From Clostridium sp. Marseille-Q2269 (lineage in GTDB: Bacteria; Bacillota; Clostridia; Clostridiales; Clostridiaceae): DNA of 64,000 bases. A program made the position numbers and the translations under genes. The stretch spans positions 124,001-188,000 of the forward strand of contig NZ_CALSFS010000007.1 of NCBI RefSeq assembly GCF_943736985.1, written 5' to 3'. Below the pieces are notes generated by a model. It was not told where the DNA came from. It worked only from the letters and a program-made list of their open reading frames with translations, and ran no database searches. Positions within the stretch are counted from its first letter, which is position 1, and each line of letters starts with the position of its first letter. Shown in pieces: positions 44,706 to 54,697 of this stretch.

Positions 44706-47700
44706 CTATTTCTTTGTCTTTAGCATCAATACTATGCCAGTTAAAATTGCTATTGATCCAATGCCAATCATAACCTTAAAATCTAAGAAACTACCAGTTT
44801 TAGGCAAAACACTAATTGCTTTAGTGGGTTTCTTAACTTGATTAGGTGGTATATGGCCTTTTTTAACTATAGGAGTATAAGCTTCATTTTCAATTATGAA
44901 ATTTTGAGTTTCCGTAGAATTTACATTAACTAGCAACTGTTTTTTTCTAAGAATATATCCTTTAGGAGCTTTAGTTTCTCTAATTATATAGTTACCATAA
45001 CCCAAATCTTTAAAAACTGCTATTCCATTCTTATTAGAAATTACTGTAGTTATTTCTTTACCATCACTACTAAACAAAGTAAATTCTGCTCCTTCAAGTC
45101 TTCTTCCCTGAGAATTAACTTTAGTAACTGTAACAGTTCTCCTAATTCTATTGTTTATAACTTCATAAGTGTATAGTTGTCCATCTTTATCCACTTTTAC
45201 CTTTATAGTATTTTCTGAAGGCAAGTATCCTTCAGGAACTACTGTTTCCTTTATTATATATTCACCATATTCAACATTTTCAAATAAAGCAATTCCATCT
45301 TTTTTTGATGCAACAGTCCTAACAGGGTTACCATCCTGGTTGTATAGTGTGAATGAAGCACCATTAAGAGGTTTTTTATCTTGATCTAATTTCTTTATTT
45401 TTATATAACCCTTAATCTTTGTATCAAAAAGAATATATGGATCTGCTTTTATTATCTTTCCATTTTCACTGACATTAGCCTTTAATATTTCACTAGAAAG
45501 ATTATATCCTTCTGGAGCTCTTGTCTCTCTTATATTATATTTTCCATACTCTATATTGTTAAATTGTACATGCCCATTTTTATCACTTATTGCCATTGCT
45601 ATAGGATCTTGAAAGTCTTTATCCCATTCTTTATAAAGTTTAAACTCTGCTCCTTCAAGTGGTCTTTTATCTTCTCCTTCTTTAATAAACTGTATATTTC
45701 CTATGATTTTCTCATTAGAAATACTATATGGATTTGCTTTAACCACTTTACCATTCTCAGTAATAGAAGCCTTTAATACTGTATTGGAAACACTATAACC
45801 CTCTGGTGCTTTTGTTTCTTTTATAGTATATTCTCCATAGTCAACATTTTTAAATTTTACTTCCCCAATTATATCACTTTTAGCTGTAGCTATTGGATTT
45901 TCATATGTTGTATCTGAAAGCTTATAAAGAGTAAACTCTGCTCCTTGTAGAGGAATATCATTATCTCCAATTTTAAAGAATTGAATTTCACCTGTAATTT
46001 TTTCATCTTTATAATTGTAGACTATGTTTTTATCATCTCCAGAATTAGCAAGTTGAAATTTATATACTTCATTACTTAAAATATATCCTTTTGGAGAGGT
46101 TTTCTCTCTAACATAGTAATCTGTATCAAATCTTAACCTATTAAATATTGCCTCTCCGTTTCCTCCTGTTTCCCCAGAAGTCTTTATAACATTTTTATAT
46201 CTATCAAGAAGTTCAAATACAGCTCCTTGTAATTTTATATTTTCATCATCTTTATTTACTTTTATTACTTTTATGCTACCAGTTTCACCAACACCGCCAC
46301 CAGCAGCATCTTGAAATATAACATCAACCTTATTAGAATCTGATTTTTCCGTTATTCCTGTTCCTTTAAAGGATATAGAGTTAATAAAAGGAGATTTCCT
46401 CTTATCTACCACATTAGTTCTAAAGGTTAATATATAAGATTCATTTGTTAAAGAAGGTAATTTAAAATCAAATTGCCTTGTTGTAGCATTATATTTTACA
46501 TTATCTATACCTAAAACTAGCTCTTCTCCTTTTGATAATGTTCCATTTGAACTTAAAATAGCTTTATATAGTTTTACAGAAGTAGTATCTAATTCAAGCC
46601 CATCTTGAAGAATATCTGTTAAGATAGCATCCTTAATCAATATTTTGTTAGAGTTAATATTCACATTCCAATCAATATATGAATTACCTACAGTATAGCT
46701 AGCCTTTTTATCTACTAAAGTACTTTTTATAGTTGCAGTACCAGTACTTTCTACTCCTGAAGGTAAAATGTCAGTTACTAGCTTTACTTTGTTATTAATG
46801 GTTTTTTCTCCATTACTATTAAATATAGAATTATCAATTATTTTAGTTTTAAAAGTTATCACTTCCTGATCCTCAATTTCACTAGGGAAATTATATGTTA
46901 GAGTTCTAGTATTTTCATTATAGTCATAATTAGATTCTTTTGCATAGTTTCCATTAACCATAACAGAGCTAGGCACAAATTCTTGGTTTTCATTTATAAC
47001 ATCTATAATGTGTGCATTTGGTAAAGTCATCTTATTTCTATTTATTATAATTTTCCATGTAACTTCTTTTTTTATGTAATCAAAACTCTCACTAGTTTTA
47101 TTTATAACTTGGCTTTGTACATTTTGTCTTCCTTGAGAAGTTGAAGTTATAATATTATCTCCTGTTAGCTTAGCCACATTATAATAGTTTTGATTTTTAT
47201 TTCCAGCATATACATTTGGGTCCGTTACTCTAGTTTTAAAAGTTATAGTACGAATTTCATTTATAGTATCATTAAACTTGTATGTTAATGTTCCAGTTTT
47301 CCCTCTATCATTTACAGCTGCTTTTGTATACTGAAAAACACCATTAGGTGTTCCTTTGTCTATGGATGCGGACCCTTGTACGTATTCTTGACCTATTCTT
47401 ATATCATCAGTAACTACTGGATTTTTTATAGATATTTTATTATTATTTATAGTAACTTTCCATGTTATCTCTCTAGTAGCTGGGTTATAACCTATACCTT
47501 GTTTATTTATAATACTGGTAGGCACTCCAACGCCCTTTATATCCGATGCATTGCTTGGTACCCCTTGTCCTTTTAAATCAACTGTATTATTATATACCTT
47601 TGATTGATTAGAGTTATAAGCTTCCGGATCTACTACATCTGTTGAAAAAGTAATTCTATGTGGCTCATTAATTGAATTTTTAAATGGATATATAAATTTT

Positions 47701-48845
47701 TGTCCTTCTACTTTATAACTATTACTAGAAGCGCCATCCAACTTAACAGAACCTGCTGTTAGCTCAAGCCCCTGTGGAATACTGTCTATAACTACTGCAT
47801 TTTCTATATGTTGTGCATTATTATTTATATTAATAGTCCAATTTATTCTTCTTGCCACCGCATCATAGCTTCCATTTTTATTAATAAAATCTGTAACTAC
47901 TTTTATAGAAGCCTGATTTGATTGTACAGTGGTTCCATCATGATTAAAAATTACTGTATTATATTCATAGGTTGCAGTCCCTTCAGACTGAGAAATCTTT
48001 GTATCTGTTACTTTAGTTTTAAAAGTTACTATTTGTTGAGTATGTATTGGGCTTAAGAAATTATATGTTAACTTTTTATCTGTATAGTTATAATCTGTAG
48101 TTCTAGCATTAACTCCATTGACCTTTACGGATCCTGGTATAAACTCTTGTCCAGTTAAAATATTATCCACAATTTGTGCATTGTTTATATTAACATTTTC
48201 AGGATTTACTGTTACTTTCCATGTAATCTCATTCCTTGAAGGATTATAACTTCCTTCCTTTTTAACAGAAGCTTTAGGTGTTTCAGGTTGCTGAAAATTC
48301 ACATTAACTACATAGGGTGAAGAATTTCCTCCTAAATCAAATTCAATAGCTTTAGGGCTAGAATTCCCTATTTTATTAGCATCAAATTGAGTATTAACAT
48401 AAAAATATCCAGAAACATTAGAGTTATTTTCATCAAATTCAGTAAACACTATATTAACTTTTCCATTAGTATCTATTGTTACATTGGCAATAGTATCTCC
48501 ACTATCAGCATTAATAGAAAACTTAAGTTCCCTTATAACCTTTATTTCCTTAGGTATATGTATAATATAACTATCACCTTTTTTTATTTCTCCCTTATTA
48601 GGTATGGTAAAGTTATATTTTAACTTAACCTCTGAATTCTTATTTATGGGATTAGATGATTCATTTATAATCTTCCCATCATCTCCAATTAAAGTCACTC
48701 TAGTTATAAATTGATATTGGTCAGTAATATCTTGAGCTTTTGCCTTGGTGGCAGGTAAAATTGAGAAAAATTGAAAAAATAAAGTAATTAATAATATAAT
48801 TGCAGATGTTTTCTTTAGTCTTTTGTAATTATTTCTTTTGTTCAC
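44706..48845 (-). CDS. LPXTG-anchored adhesin with collagen-binding and SpaA repeats (adhesin 1)
   Basis: This 1379-residue surface protein is paralogous to adhesin 2. The signal peptide is SAIILLITLFFQFFSILPAT then KAKAQD. The adhesive N-terminal head is followed by five collagen-binding-like domains (GSYNPSRNEITWKVTVNPEN, GSYDAVARRINWTININNNA, IGYNPATREITWKVTINNNK, ESFDYIKKEVTWKIIINRNK, ASYTVGNSYIDWNVNINSNK). Then come five SpaA/CnaB-like domains with LQGAEFTLY and YGEYTIKETKAPEGYSVS. A C-terminal LPKTGSFLDF, helix and TKK tail complete it. It has two fewer SpaA repeats than its paralogue, mostly through loss of internal units. It is the first gene of the adhesin-sortase-adhesin locus. Binding to host matrix or plant material is inferred only from domain type. 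Confidence 0.92.
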   Translation of the reverse strand: MNKRNNYKRLKKTSAIILLITLFFQFFSILPATKAKAQDITDQYQFITRVTLIGDDGKIINESSNPINKNSEVKLKYNFTIPNKGEIKKGDSYIIHIPKEIKVIRELKFSINADSGDTIANVTIDTNGKVNIVFTEFDENNSNVSGYFYVNTQFDANKIGNSSPKAIEFDLGGNSSPYVVNVNFQQPETPKASVKKEGSYNPSRNEITWKVTVNPENVNINNAQIVDNILTGQEFIPGSVKVNGVNARTTDYNYTDKKLTYNFLSPIHTQQIVTFKTKVTDTKISQSEGTATYEYNTVIFNHDGTTVQSNQASIKVVTDFINKNGSYDAVARRINWTININNNAQHIENAVVIDSIPQGLELTAGSVKLDGASSNSYKVEGQKFIYPFKNSINEPHRITFSTDVVDPEAYNSNQSKVYNNTVDLKGQGVPSNASDIKGVGVPTSIINKQGIGYNPATREITWKVTINNNKISIKNPVVTDDIRIGQEYVQGSASIDKGTPNGVFQYTKAAVNDRGKTGTLTYKFNDTINEIRTITFKTRVTDPNVYAGNKNQNYYNVAKLTGDNIITSTSQGRQNVQSQVINKTSESFDYIKKEVTWKIIINRNKMTLPNAHIIDVINENQEFVPSSVMVNGNYAKESNYDYNENTRTLTYNFPSEIEDQEVITFKTKIIDNSIFNSNGEKTINNKVKLVTDILPSGVESTGTATIKSTLVDKKASYTVGNSYIDWNVNINSNKILIKDAILTDILQDGLELDTTSVKLYKAILSSNGTLSKGEELVLGIDNVKYNATTRQFDFKLPSLTNESYILTFRTNVVDKRKSPFINSISFKGTGITEKSDSNKVDVIFQDAAGGGVGETGSIKVIKVNKDDENIKLQGAVFELLDRYKNVIKTSGETGGNGEAIFNRLRFDTDYYVREKTSPKGYILSNEVYKFQLANSGDDKNIVYNYKDEKITGEIQFFKIGDNDIPLQGAEFTLYKLSDTTYENPIATAKSDIIGEVKFKNVDYGEYTIKETKAPEGYSVSNTVLKASITENGKVVKANPYSISNEKIIGNIQFIKEGEDKRPLEGAEFKLYKEWDKDFQDPIAMAISDKNGHVQFNNIEYGKYNIRETRAPEGYNLSSEILKANVSENGKIIKADPYILFDTKIKGYIKIKKLDQDKKPLNGASFTLYNQDGNPVRTVASKKDGIALFENVEYGEYIIKETVVPEGYLPSENTIKVKVDKDGQLYTYEVINNRIRRTVTVTKVNSQGRRLEGAEFTLFSSDGKEITTVISNKNGIAVFKDLGYGNYIIRETKAPKGYILRKKQLLVNVNSTETQNFIIENEAYTPIVKKGHIPPNQVKKPTKAISVLPKTGSFLDFKVMIGIGSIAILTGIVLMLKTKK

Positions 48846-48965
48846 TATAAAAAGCCCCCTTCATAAACTATTTATTAAAAATGACCTTAATATGAAAAAT
48901 CAGCATTACTCTTAATAGCAATGTTTCATACATTTCATATTTATGGTTTAAAGTAGATATAAGAA

Positions 48966-48977
48966 CAGAATATTCTG
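48966..48977. promoter_or_regulatory. Palindrome CAGAATATTCTG upstream of adhesin 1
   Basis: Identical to the palindrome at 43071-43082 and at similar distance from the start codon (121 bp). Confidence 0.5.
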
Positions 48978-49509
48978 GAAATTTCCATTGCATTAATACA
49001 ATCTACAATGGAATATATTGTGGACTAATATCAATTCTTAATTAACATATGTTATATTATAATAGCTATTAAGGGTCTTGTCTATACAAATAATATTTCC
49101 ATTATTAACACTGAAATTTATAATATAATTTAATTTTACATAATTATTCTACATGTTGGAAATAAAATAAACTATTACATATATTCACACGTTATTACCT
49201 TATAATCAAATTTATTCGTTATTTTCCATTATATATAAATATTAATAAATCTCTCTAATATAAAAAAAATTAAAGTTAATAATATTTATAGATATGTATA
49301 TGCTATTAATAAGAAAAACTAAAGAATAATTAGTATGGTTCAGAAAATAAGACTTTCCTATCCCCTATGGGGTATTTTGAAAATTTTATAATTTGCTAAG
49401 GAAATCATTTTAATATAAAATAATTAAAAACAAATACAATTTTCAGAAAAATCTAAAAACATTTATGTGCTATTTTTTTAAACTTGCAAATGATAAGGGA
49501 GGAATAGAA

Positions 49510-50520
49510 ATGAAAACATTTGAAAATTTTAATATGAAAAATTTAAATTTAAGAAATAGGATAGTTATGCCACCTATGTGTATGTACTCTGCAGATGAAA
49601 ATGGTAAAGTTAATGATTTTCATTTTGTTCATTATGTAACAAGAGCTATTGGTGGTGTAGGACTAATTATATTAGAGTCTACAGCTGTTTCACCAAATGG
49701 AAGAATAACTGATGGAGATTTAGGTATATGGAGTGATGACCATATAGAAGGGCTAAAAAGACTTGTTAATGGAGTAAAAGATTATGGTGCCACCATTGCA
49801 ATACAACTAAACCACGGCGGCCGTAAATATGAAGGAACTTACGGAGATTTATTAGCTCCAAGCGCTATAAGACATAGTGAAACCTACCGTGAACCGAAAG
49901 AGCTTACTGTAAGTCAAATAAAAGATATTGTAGAATCCTTTAAAAATGCTGCAAGAAGAGCTAATGAAGCCGGATTTGATGCAATAGAAATACATGGTGC
50001 TCATGGGTACTTAATACATGAATTTCTATCTCCTCTTACAAATAAAAGAAAAGATGAATACGGTGGAAGTACTGAAAATAGAGTTAGATTTCTAAAAGAT
50101 ATAATAAAAGAAATTAAAACAGTTTGGCCACAAGAAAAAGCTATTCTATTTAGAGTCTCTGCTTATGATTATACAGAGGGTGGATTAACTGGAGATGAAA
50201 TGGTTAAAATAATAAATCTAGTAAAGAATGATATAGATATAGTTCATGTTAGTACAGGAGGCCTTTTAGAAGCTAGAATTCATAGTTATCCGGGATACCA
50301 AGTAAAATTTTCAGAACAAATAAAAAAAGAATGTAATGTTCCAACTATAACTGTAGGTTTAATAACAAGAAAAGAAATGGTAGAAGAAATATTACAAAAT
50401 AATAGAGCGGACTTAGTGGCTCTAGGCAGAGAACTCTTAAGAAATCCTTACTGGGTTTTAAACACAATGAAAAATAGTAGAGTTGAAAATAAATTTCCTA
50501 AACAATATTCAATGATATAA
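49510..50520 (+). CDS. Old yellow enzyme family NADH:flavin oxidoreductase
   Basis: This 336-residue FMN-dependent ene-reductase resembles NamA/YqjM. The start at 49510 follows GGGAGG. The TIM barrel shows NRIVMPPMCMYSA with the Cys and Tyr typical of the YqjM class, AIQLNHGGRKYE, the substrate histidines in DAIEIHGAHGYLIHEFLSPL and NKRKDEYGGSTENRVRF. FRVSAYDYTEGGLTG, VSTGGLLEA and the FMN phosphate site ALGRELLRNPYW follow. It reduces activated C=C bonds of xenobiotics or unsaturated carbonyls. There is no iron-sulfur or C-terminal pyridine-nucleotide domain, so it is the short form. It stands alone. Confidence 0.9.
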   Translation: MKTFENFNMKNLNLRNRIVMPPMCMYSADENGKVNDFHFVHYVTRAIGGVGLIILESTAVSPNGRITDGDLGIWSDDHIEGLKRLVNGVKDYGATIAIQLNHGGRKYEGTYGDLLAPSAIRHSETYREPKELTVSQIKDIVESFKNAARRANEAGFDAIEIHGAHGYLIHEFLSPLTNKRKDEYGGSTENRVRFLKDIIKEIKTVWPQEKAILFRVSAYDYTEGGLTGDEMVKIINLVKNDIDIVHVSTGGLLEARIHSYPGYQVKFSEQIKKECNVPTITVGLITRKEMVEEILQNNRADLVALGRELLRNPYWVLNTMKNSRVENKFPKQYSMI

Positions 50521-50677
50521 CATATACTATAATATTGCCATCTAAATAATAGATTAATACTTCATTACCCCTCAATGTATTTAACATAAATCATATGGAG
50601 TGTATACCTATATAATCTATTAATAATATTTAATATTATAAATTTAAAATTACTTTATTTCTCAGTGCAACTGAAAA

Positions 50678-50710
50678 CCGGTGACAAAGCCCAATATGGC
50701 CTGCCACCGG
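50678..50710. terminator. GC-rich hairpin between convergent genes
   Basis: CCGGTG...CACCGG encloses GCC-CAATAT-GGC, giving a two-part stem, followed by ATATTTATTTATC. It lies between the converging oxidoreductase and TIGR04540-like genes and probably ends the former. Confidence 0.55.
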
Positions 50711-50779
50711 ATATTTATTTATCTTTTATTATTTTATATGTTACTTAGCTAATATGATTTTTTCAATCTTCAATAAATT

Positions 50780-51010
50780 TTATTTATCTTCCACTATTTT
50801 ATTTATAACTTCTATTCTCTGATCTCCCAATACATTTTGAAATTTAGTATGCATAACTCCATTTCTATACATACTATCTTTGTTAGCCTCAACTATTTTA
50901 GACACCTTTTCTTCTAATTTTTCATAAGTCATAATATCCTCAAAATATAAATCTACTAAATCCTTTAAACATGAAGCTAGTTCTTTTGGGTTTTTATACA
51001 CTTTTCTCAT
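50780..51010 (-). CDS. Small clostridial protein, TIGR04540-like
   Basis: This 76-residue protein (RKVYKNPKELASCLKDLVDL then YFEDIMTYEKLEEKVSKIVE) resembles the short clostridial TIGR04540 family, which has no known function and is often seen on plasmids and mobile DNA. It is mostly helical and lacks a signal peptide or cysteine motif. The start follows GAGGAG. Most notable is its upstream region: about 65 bp nearly identical to that of the second cry gene, at almost the same distance from the start, 46 kb away. It may be co-regulated with the toxin genes or be a relic of the same element. I cannot assign a function. Confidence 0.65.
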   Translation of the reverse strand: MRKVYKNPKELASCLKDLVDLYFEDIMTYEKLEEKVSKIVEANKDSMYRNGVMHTKFQNVLGDQRIEVINKIVEDK

Positions 51011-51037
51011 TTTTATTCTCCTCAGTATTATTTTAGT

Positions 51038-51105
51038 TCTGTTAAGTTATATGAACATTGATTTTCTCTACACCTATTGAAATATAATAGTTTCATCACA
51101 AAATC
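51038..51105 (-). promoter_or_regulatory. Conserved upstream block shared with cry genes
   Basis: On the minus strand AATAGGTGTAGAGAAAATC leads into CAATGTTCATATAACTTAAC and AG, 27-28 nt before the start. It matches 5124-5190 with only a few differences; the core alone matches 7166-7190. Confidence 0.6.
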
Positions 51106-51317
51106 ATTATCTCCAACAAAGGACAGAGAAATCAATGAACAAAGCTAATATAATACATTATACAAAATATATTCATATGATGAAAGTATATTTTTATAAT
51201 CAATAAAGAAATTTTCATCTTTATAAAAATACTATTATTCCCTATCTTTAGTTGTTTAACTAAAGCTTTTATTAATATATATTATCTACTAAGTTTTTAT
51301 GTTATGTATTCTTACTT

Positions 51318-53270
51318 CTAATTTTCCACTTTAAATTTATTAACATTACCCATCATATTTTTACTCATATCATTTAACAACTGTAGAGATTTGGCTAAGT
51401 TTCCTGAAGGCTTATTCATTTCTTCAGTTGAAGCTGCTATTTCCTCTGCTGATGCTGACACTTCTTCTGCTACTGAAGATGATGTTTCTATTTTAGTAAT
51501 TATAATTTCTTTATTACTGTTTAAGTCCTCAATAGAATTAGTTGCAGCTACCATTTTAGGAGCTATATTATCTACTGCTTCTGTAATTGTTTCAAATGAT
51601 TTCATAGCTGTATATATTTCTTTTCCTTGATTTTCAAGTTCTTCTTTCATAATATCTGTTGTGTTTACCATTGCATTTGTATCTTTAGATATTTCAGATA
51701 TTAAATTTGAAATATTTATTGATGACTCTTTACTTTGTTCTGCAAGCTTTCTTATCTCATCTGCTACTACAGAGAATCCTTTACCTACTTCACCTGCTCT
51801 TGCAGCTTCTATTGCAGCATTTAATGCAAGTAAATTGGTTTGTTCAGAAATATTATTTATTAAATCTGTTATTGCATTTATTTTATTTATATTCTCACCT
51901 ACACCTTGGATTTTAGCAATTAGCTCTTTAAATGCAGTATTAACATTTTCAACTGATTTAATTACATTTTCCATATAAGTATTACTACTATCAGCCATAG
52001 TTTTTATATCATTTGTACTTGAATCCACATTTTTTATAACCTTAACCATATTATCTAATTTTAAATTAAATTCTTGCAATATATTTGTTATATCAACTAA
52101 CTCTTGAGCTTGATGTTCAGTACCTTTGGCTGCATCATTAGTAGCTATATATATGTTTTTACTTGATGATTCCATTTCATCTGATACCGAGGCTAAATTA
52201 TCCGCTTGATCATTTATATTGGAAGAGCTTATCTTGATATCCTTAACAATATATCCCATAGTTTTTCTCATAACATCAATGGCTTTTGCCATCTTTCCCA
52301 ATTCATCTTTTCTATCTAAAAGTTCTTTTTCAATTTCTTCTGTTAAATTACCTTCTGAAATTACTTGAAGATGATTCATAGATGCACTAATAGGTTTGGT
52401 AATAGTCTTTGATAATAAAAACACAATAACACCGCCTATTAATATAAATACTACAGTTGTTACCCCTATACCTATCTTTAAAGCATTTAATTCACTTAAT
52501 ATCTCATCAGTATTAATAACTATACCAATTGACCAACCAGTAGATTTTACTGGTGCATATCCTATATATTTATCTTTTCCTTTATAACTATAATCACCTG
52601 CACCACTTTCAGCTAAAACCATCTTTTTTTCAATATCTACTAAAGAACTCAATTCTGAATCTTTTTTTATATTTTCAAAATTGTTATCCTGTTTTAATAC
52701 TAAATCTTTATTATTATGGGCTATTGTAGTGCCATTTTTATTAATCATAAAAGCTTGTCCAGTTTTACCGAATTTAATACTATTTGTATAATTGCTTATT
52801 TCATTTCCATCTCTAGATGCTGTTAAAACCCCTACTATCTTTCCATCTTTTTTAATTGGTACACTATATATAACTATAATACTCCCGTCACTTTTGTTTA
52901 TTATAGGATCTGATACATTACTTTTTCCTGCAATTGCTTGTTTAAAATATTCTCTATCAGTAAGATTTTGCTTTTGACCTAGCGTATTTTCAGAATTCCC
53001 TTTGGCATCAGAAATAGTCATTTTTGTATGCTTGCTTCTTTTTGCTTCTTGTGAAAGTATTGATAATTTTTCTTTCATAGGAACCCTTGCATTGCTTAAT
53101 TTTTCATTTTGTGATAATAATTCTAAAACTTGCAAATTTCCATTAATTACATTTTCAATTGCAGAAGAAGCTTGTTTTGCAGTCTCTGGTAATTCATTTT
53201 CAACAGTTTCAATCAATGATTTTTTAGAAATGTATATGGATATTAATGAAACTCCCACGCAAATGGTCAC
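51318..53270 (-). CDS. Methyl-accepting chemotaxis protein with dCache sensor
   Basis: This chemoreceptor is at least 650 residues long. An N-terminal helix leads to an extracellular double-Cache domain ([79 protein letters not shown]) that binds small ligands such as amino acids. A second helix ([23 protein letters not shown]), a HAMP domain and the signalling hairpin [20 protein letters not shown] then [20 protein letters not shown] follow. The GTG at 53270 is only a nominal start: the frame and hydrophobic helix extend upstream ([17 protein letters not shown]) without ATG. A TTG at 53424 behind GGAGGG is in another frame that would join across a T7 run. The true start is unresolved. Confidence 0.88.
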   Translation of the reverse strand: MTICVGVSLISIYISKKSLIETVENELPETAKQASSAIENVINGNLQVLELLSQNEKLSNARVPMKEKLSILSQEAKRSKHTKMTISDAKGNSENTLGQKQNLTDREYFKQAIAGKSNVSDPIINKSDGSIIVIYSVPIKKDGKIVGVLTASRDGNEISNYTNSIKFGKTGQAFMINKNGTTIAHNNKDLVLKQDNNFENIKKDSELSSLVDIEKKMVLAESGAGDYSYKGKDKYIGYAPVKSTGWSIGIVINTDEILSELNALKIGIGVTTVVFILIGGVIVFLLSKTITKPISASMNHLQVISEGNLTEEIEKELLDRKDELGKMAKAIDVMRKTMGYIVKDIKISSSNINDQADNLASVSDEMESSSKNIYIATNDAAKGTEHQAQELVDITNILQEFNLKLDNMVKVIKNVDSSTNDIKTMADSSNTYMENVIKSVENVNTAFKELIAKIQGVGENINKINAITDLINNISEQTNLLALNAAIEAARAGEVGKGFSVVADEIRKLAEQSKESSINISNLISEISKDTNAMVNTTDIMKEELENQGKEIYTAMKSFETITEAVDNIAPKMVAATNSIEDLNSNKEIIITKIETSSSVAEEVSASAEEIAASTEEMNKPSGNLAKSLQLLNDMSKNMMGNVNKFKVEN

Positions 53271-53585
53271 TATTAATGCTATAAAACTAACTAATAATTG
53301 ATTTTTTAAACTTGTAAATTTAATATTTTTTATATTATTACCATCTTTATCTTTTGTAAACGTTATTTTTTCACAATATGAACATAAAAAAATTTGTAAA
53401 TATTAAAAGATTGTCTTTTTTCAATTTTTCCCTCCATTCATTTTCATATATTTATTTTTATTATTACTATCATACGTATAATAAAACTATTAACAGTCTA
53501 AATTTTTATGTTATTACAGTATTCACAGCAAATTAGTTTTATAAATTAAAGATACTAAATTTCATTCTATAAATTTATATTTTAA

Positions 53586-53650
53586 TTGTGCTAGTTAATG
53601 TTAAGTTATAGAATCATATTTTGCATATTAAACTAACTCAAAATCAACTT
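53586..53650. repeat. 65-bp dispersed repeat, family 2, copy 3
   Basis: This is the reverse-orientation copy of 34163-34225 and 44429-44490: TTGTGCTAGTTAATGTTAAG at one end and AAAATCAACTT at the other. It lies in the intergenic region between the chemoreceptor and greA, where I see nothing else. Confidence 0.65.
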
Positions 53651-53820
53651 ACAGTAATATTTGTTTATTTAAAATTCTCTAACATGACTAATTCCACTTA
53701 CTGTCAGTAATAATTATCTTAAATATATCTATACTTAAAATATTGCTTACTTTCTTTTATTTATATATATTGTATAATATTAAACGTAATATATTTTTTT
53801 TAATGGAGGATTAAGTTTTT

Positions 53821-54285
53821 ATGAATAACACATTGACAGAAGAAAATATGAAAAAGCTAAAAGAAGAATTAGAATATAGAATGACTGTAAAAAGAGCAGA
53901 AATAGCAAAAGAAAAATTAGAAGCTGCTGCCCACGGTGATAGATCAGAAAATGCAGAATATAAAGAAGCCTGTGCAAATTATAGAGAAAATGATAACAGA
54001 ATTCAATATTTATTAACTATGATTTCAACAGCAACGGTAGTAGATGACAAAAATATAGATAAATCAGTACTAGGAGTTAATATGAAAGCCAAAGTTAAAT
54101 TCATAGATGATGACTTTGAAACTGTGGTAACATTAGTAACTACTATGGATTTAGATCCAGAAAATATGCGAATAAGTGTAGAATCAGATTTAGGCAAAGC
54201 TTTATACGGTAAAAGGGCTGGAGATAGAGTTGAAGTTGAAGCTCCAGAAGAAAAATATGAAGTAGAGATATTAGAAATACTATAA
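53821..54285 (+). CDS. greA: Transcript cleavage factor GreA family
   Basis: This 154-residue factor rescues backtracked RNA polymerase by stimulating cleavage of the nascent RNA. The N-terminal coiled coil (TEENMKKLKEELEYRMTVKR) carries the acidic tip motif GDRSENAEYKEAC, with the Asp and Glu that act in the polymerase secondary channel. The C-terminal FKBP-like domain includes FETVVTLVTTMDLDPENMRI and the LGKALYGKRAGDRVEVEAP signature. The length is close to standard GreA. The start follows GGAGGATTAAG. A dispersed repeat and a predicted promoter lie upstream. It may be one of two Gre paralogues in the genome. Confidence 0.9.
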   Translation: MNNTLTEENMKKLKEELEYRMTVKRAEIAKEKLEAAAHGDRSENAEYKEACANYRENDNRIQYLLTMISTATVVDDKNIDKSVLGVNMKAKVKFIDDDFETVVTLVTTMDLDPENMRISVESDLGKALYGKRAGDRVEVEAPEEKYEVEILEIL

Positions 54286-54379
54286 TATCTATGTAACTAT
54301 AAAAATATTATTAATATATATGCTATAAAAACATTAAGCTATATATTTATGGAGTATAAAAATAAACGCAAAAATAGAA

Positions 54380-54494
54380 TAGATTTAATTTTAATACAGG
54401 CAATAAAAAAATGTACCAATGACTTACTTATATTAGTAAGTTTTAAACTTAACTACATTAAAATTTTATATTTCCCTTATTAAAATTAAATCTA
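54380..54494. repeat. Inverted-repeat element with TAGATTTAATTTTAATA ends, copy 2
   Basis: TAGATTTAATTTTAATA (54380-54396) is mirrored by TATTAAAATTAAATCTA near 54478-54494. It shares the left 30 bases with 28481-28644. Inside is a small hairpin, ACTTACT-TATATT-AGTAAGT. Confidence 0.6.
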
Positions 54495-54697
54495 TCTATT
54501 ATATCTTCATATATCCTTTTAAACTTATATGAAATCCACTTTCTTAGTTACCTTATTTGTTATTATCTATTACATATATATAAACTATTACAATATATTT
54601 TTCTTACAATTTAAAATTGCATTAAACCTATTAAAATTTCATATTTATCTACTATATTACAATATAAAAACACAAATATCTATTAACTAATTATGAG

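Noticed and set aside
50678-50710. Riboswitch aptamer between the oxidoreductase and the TIGR04540-like gene
   Set aside because: It lies at the 3' end of converging genes, not in a leader, and is more simply a terminator hairpin.
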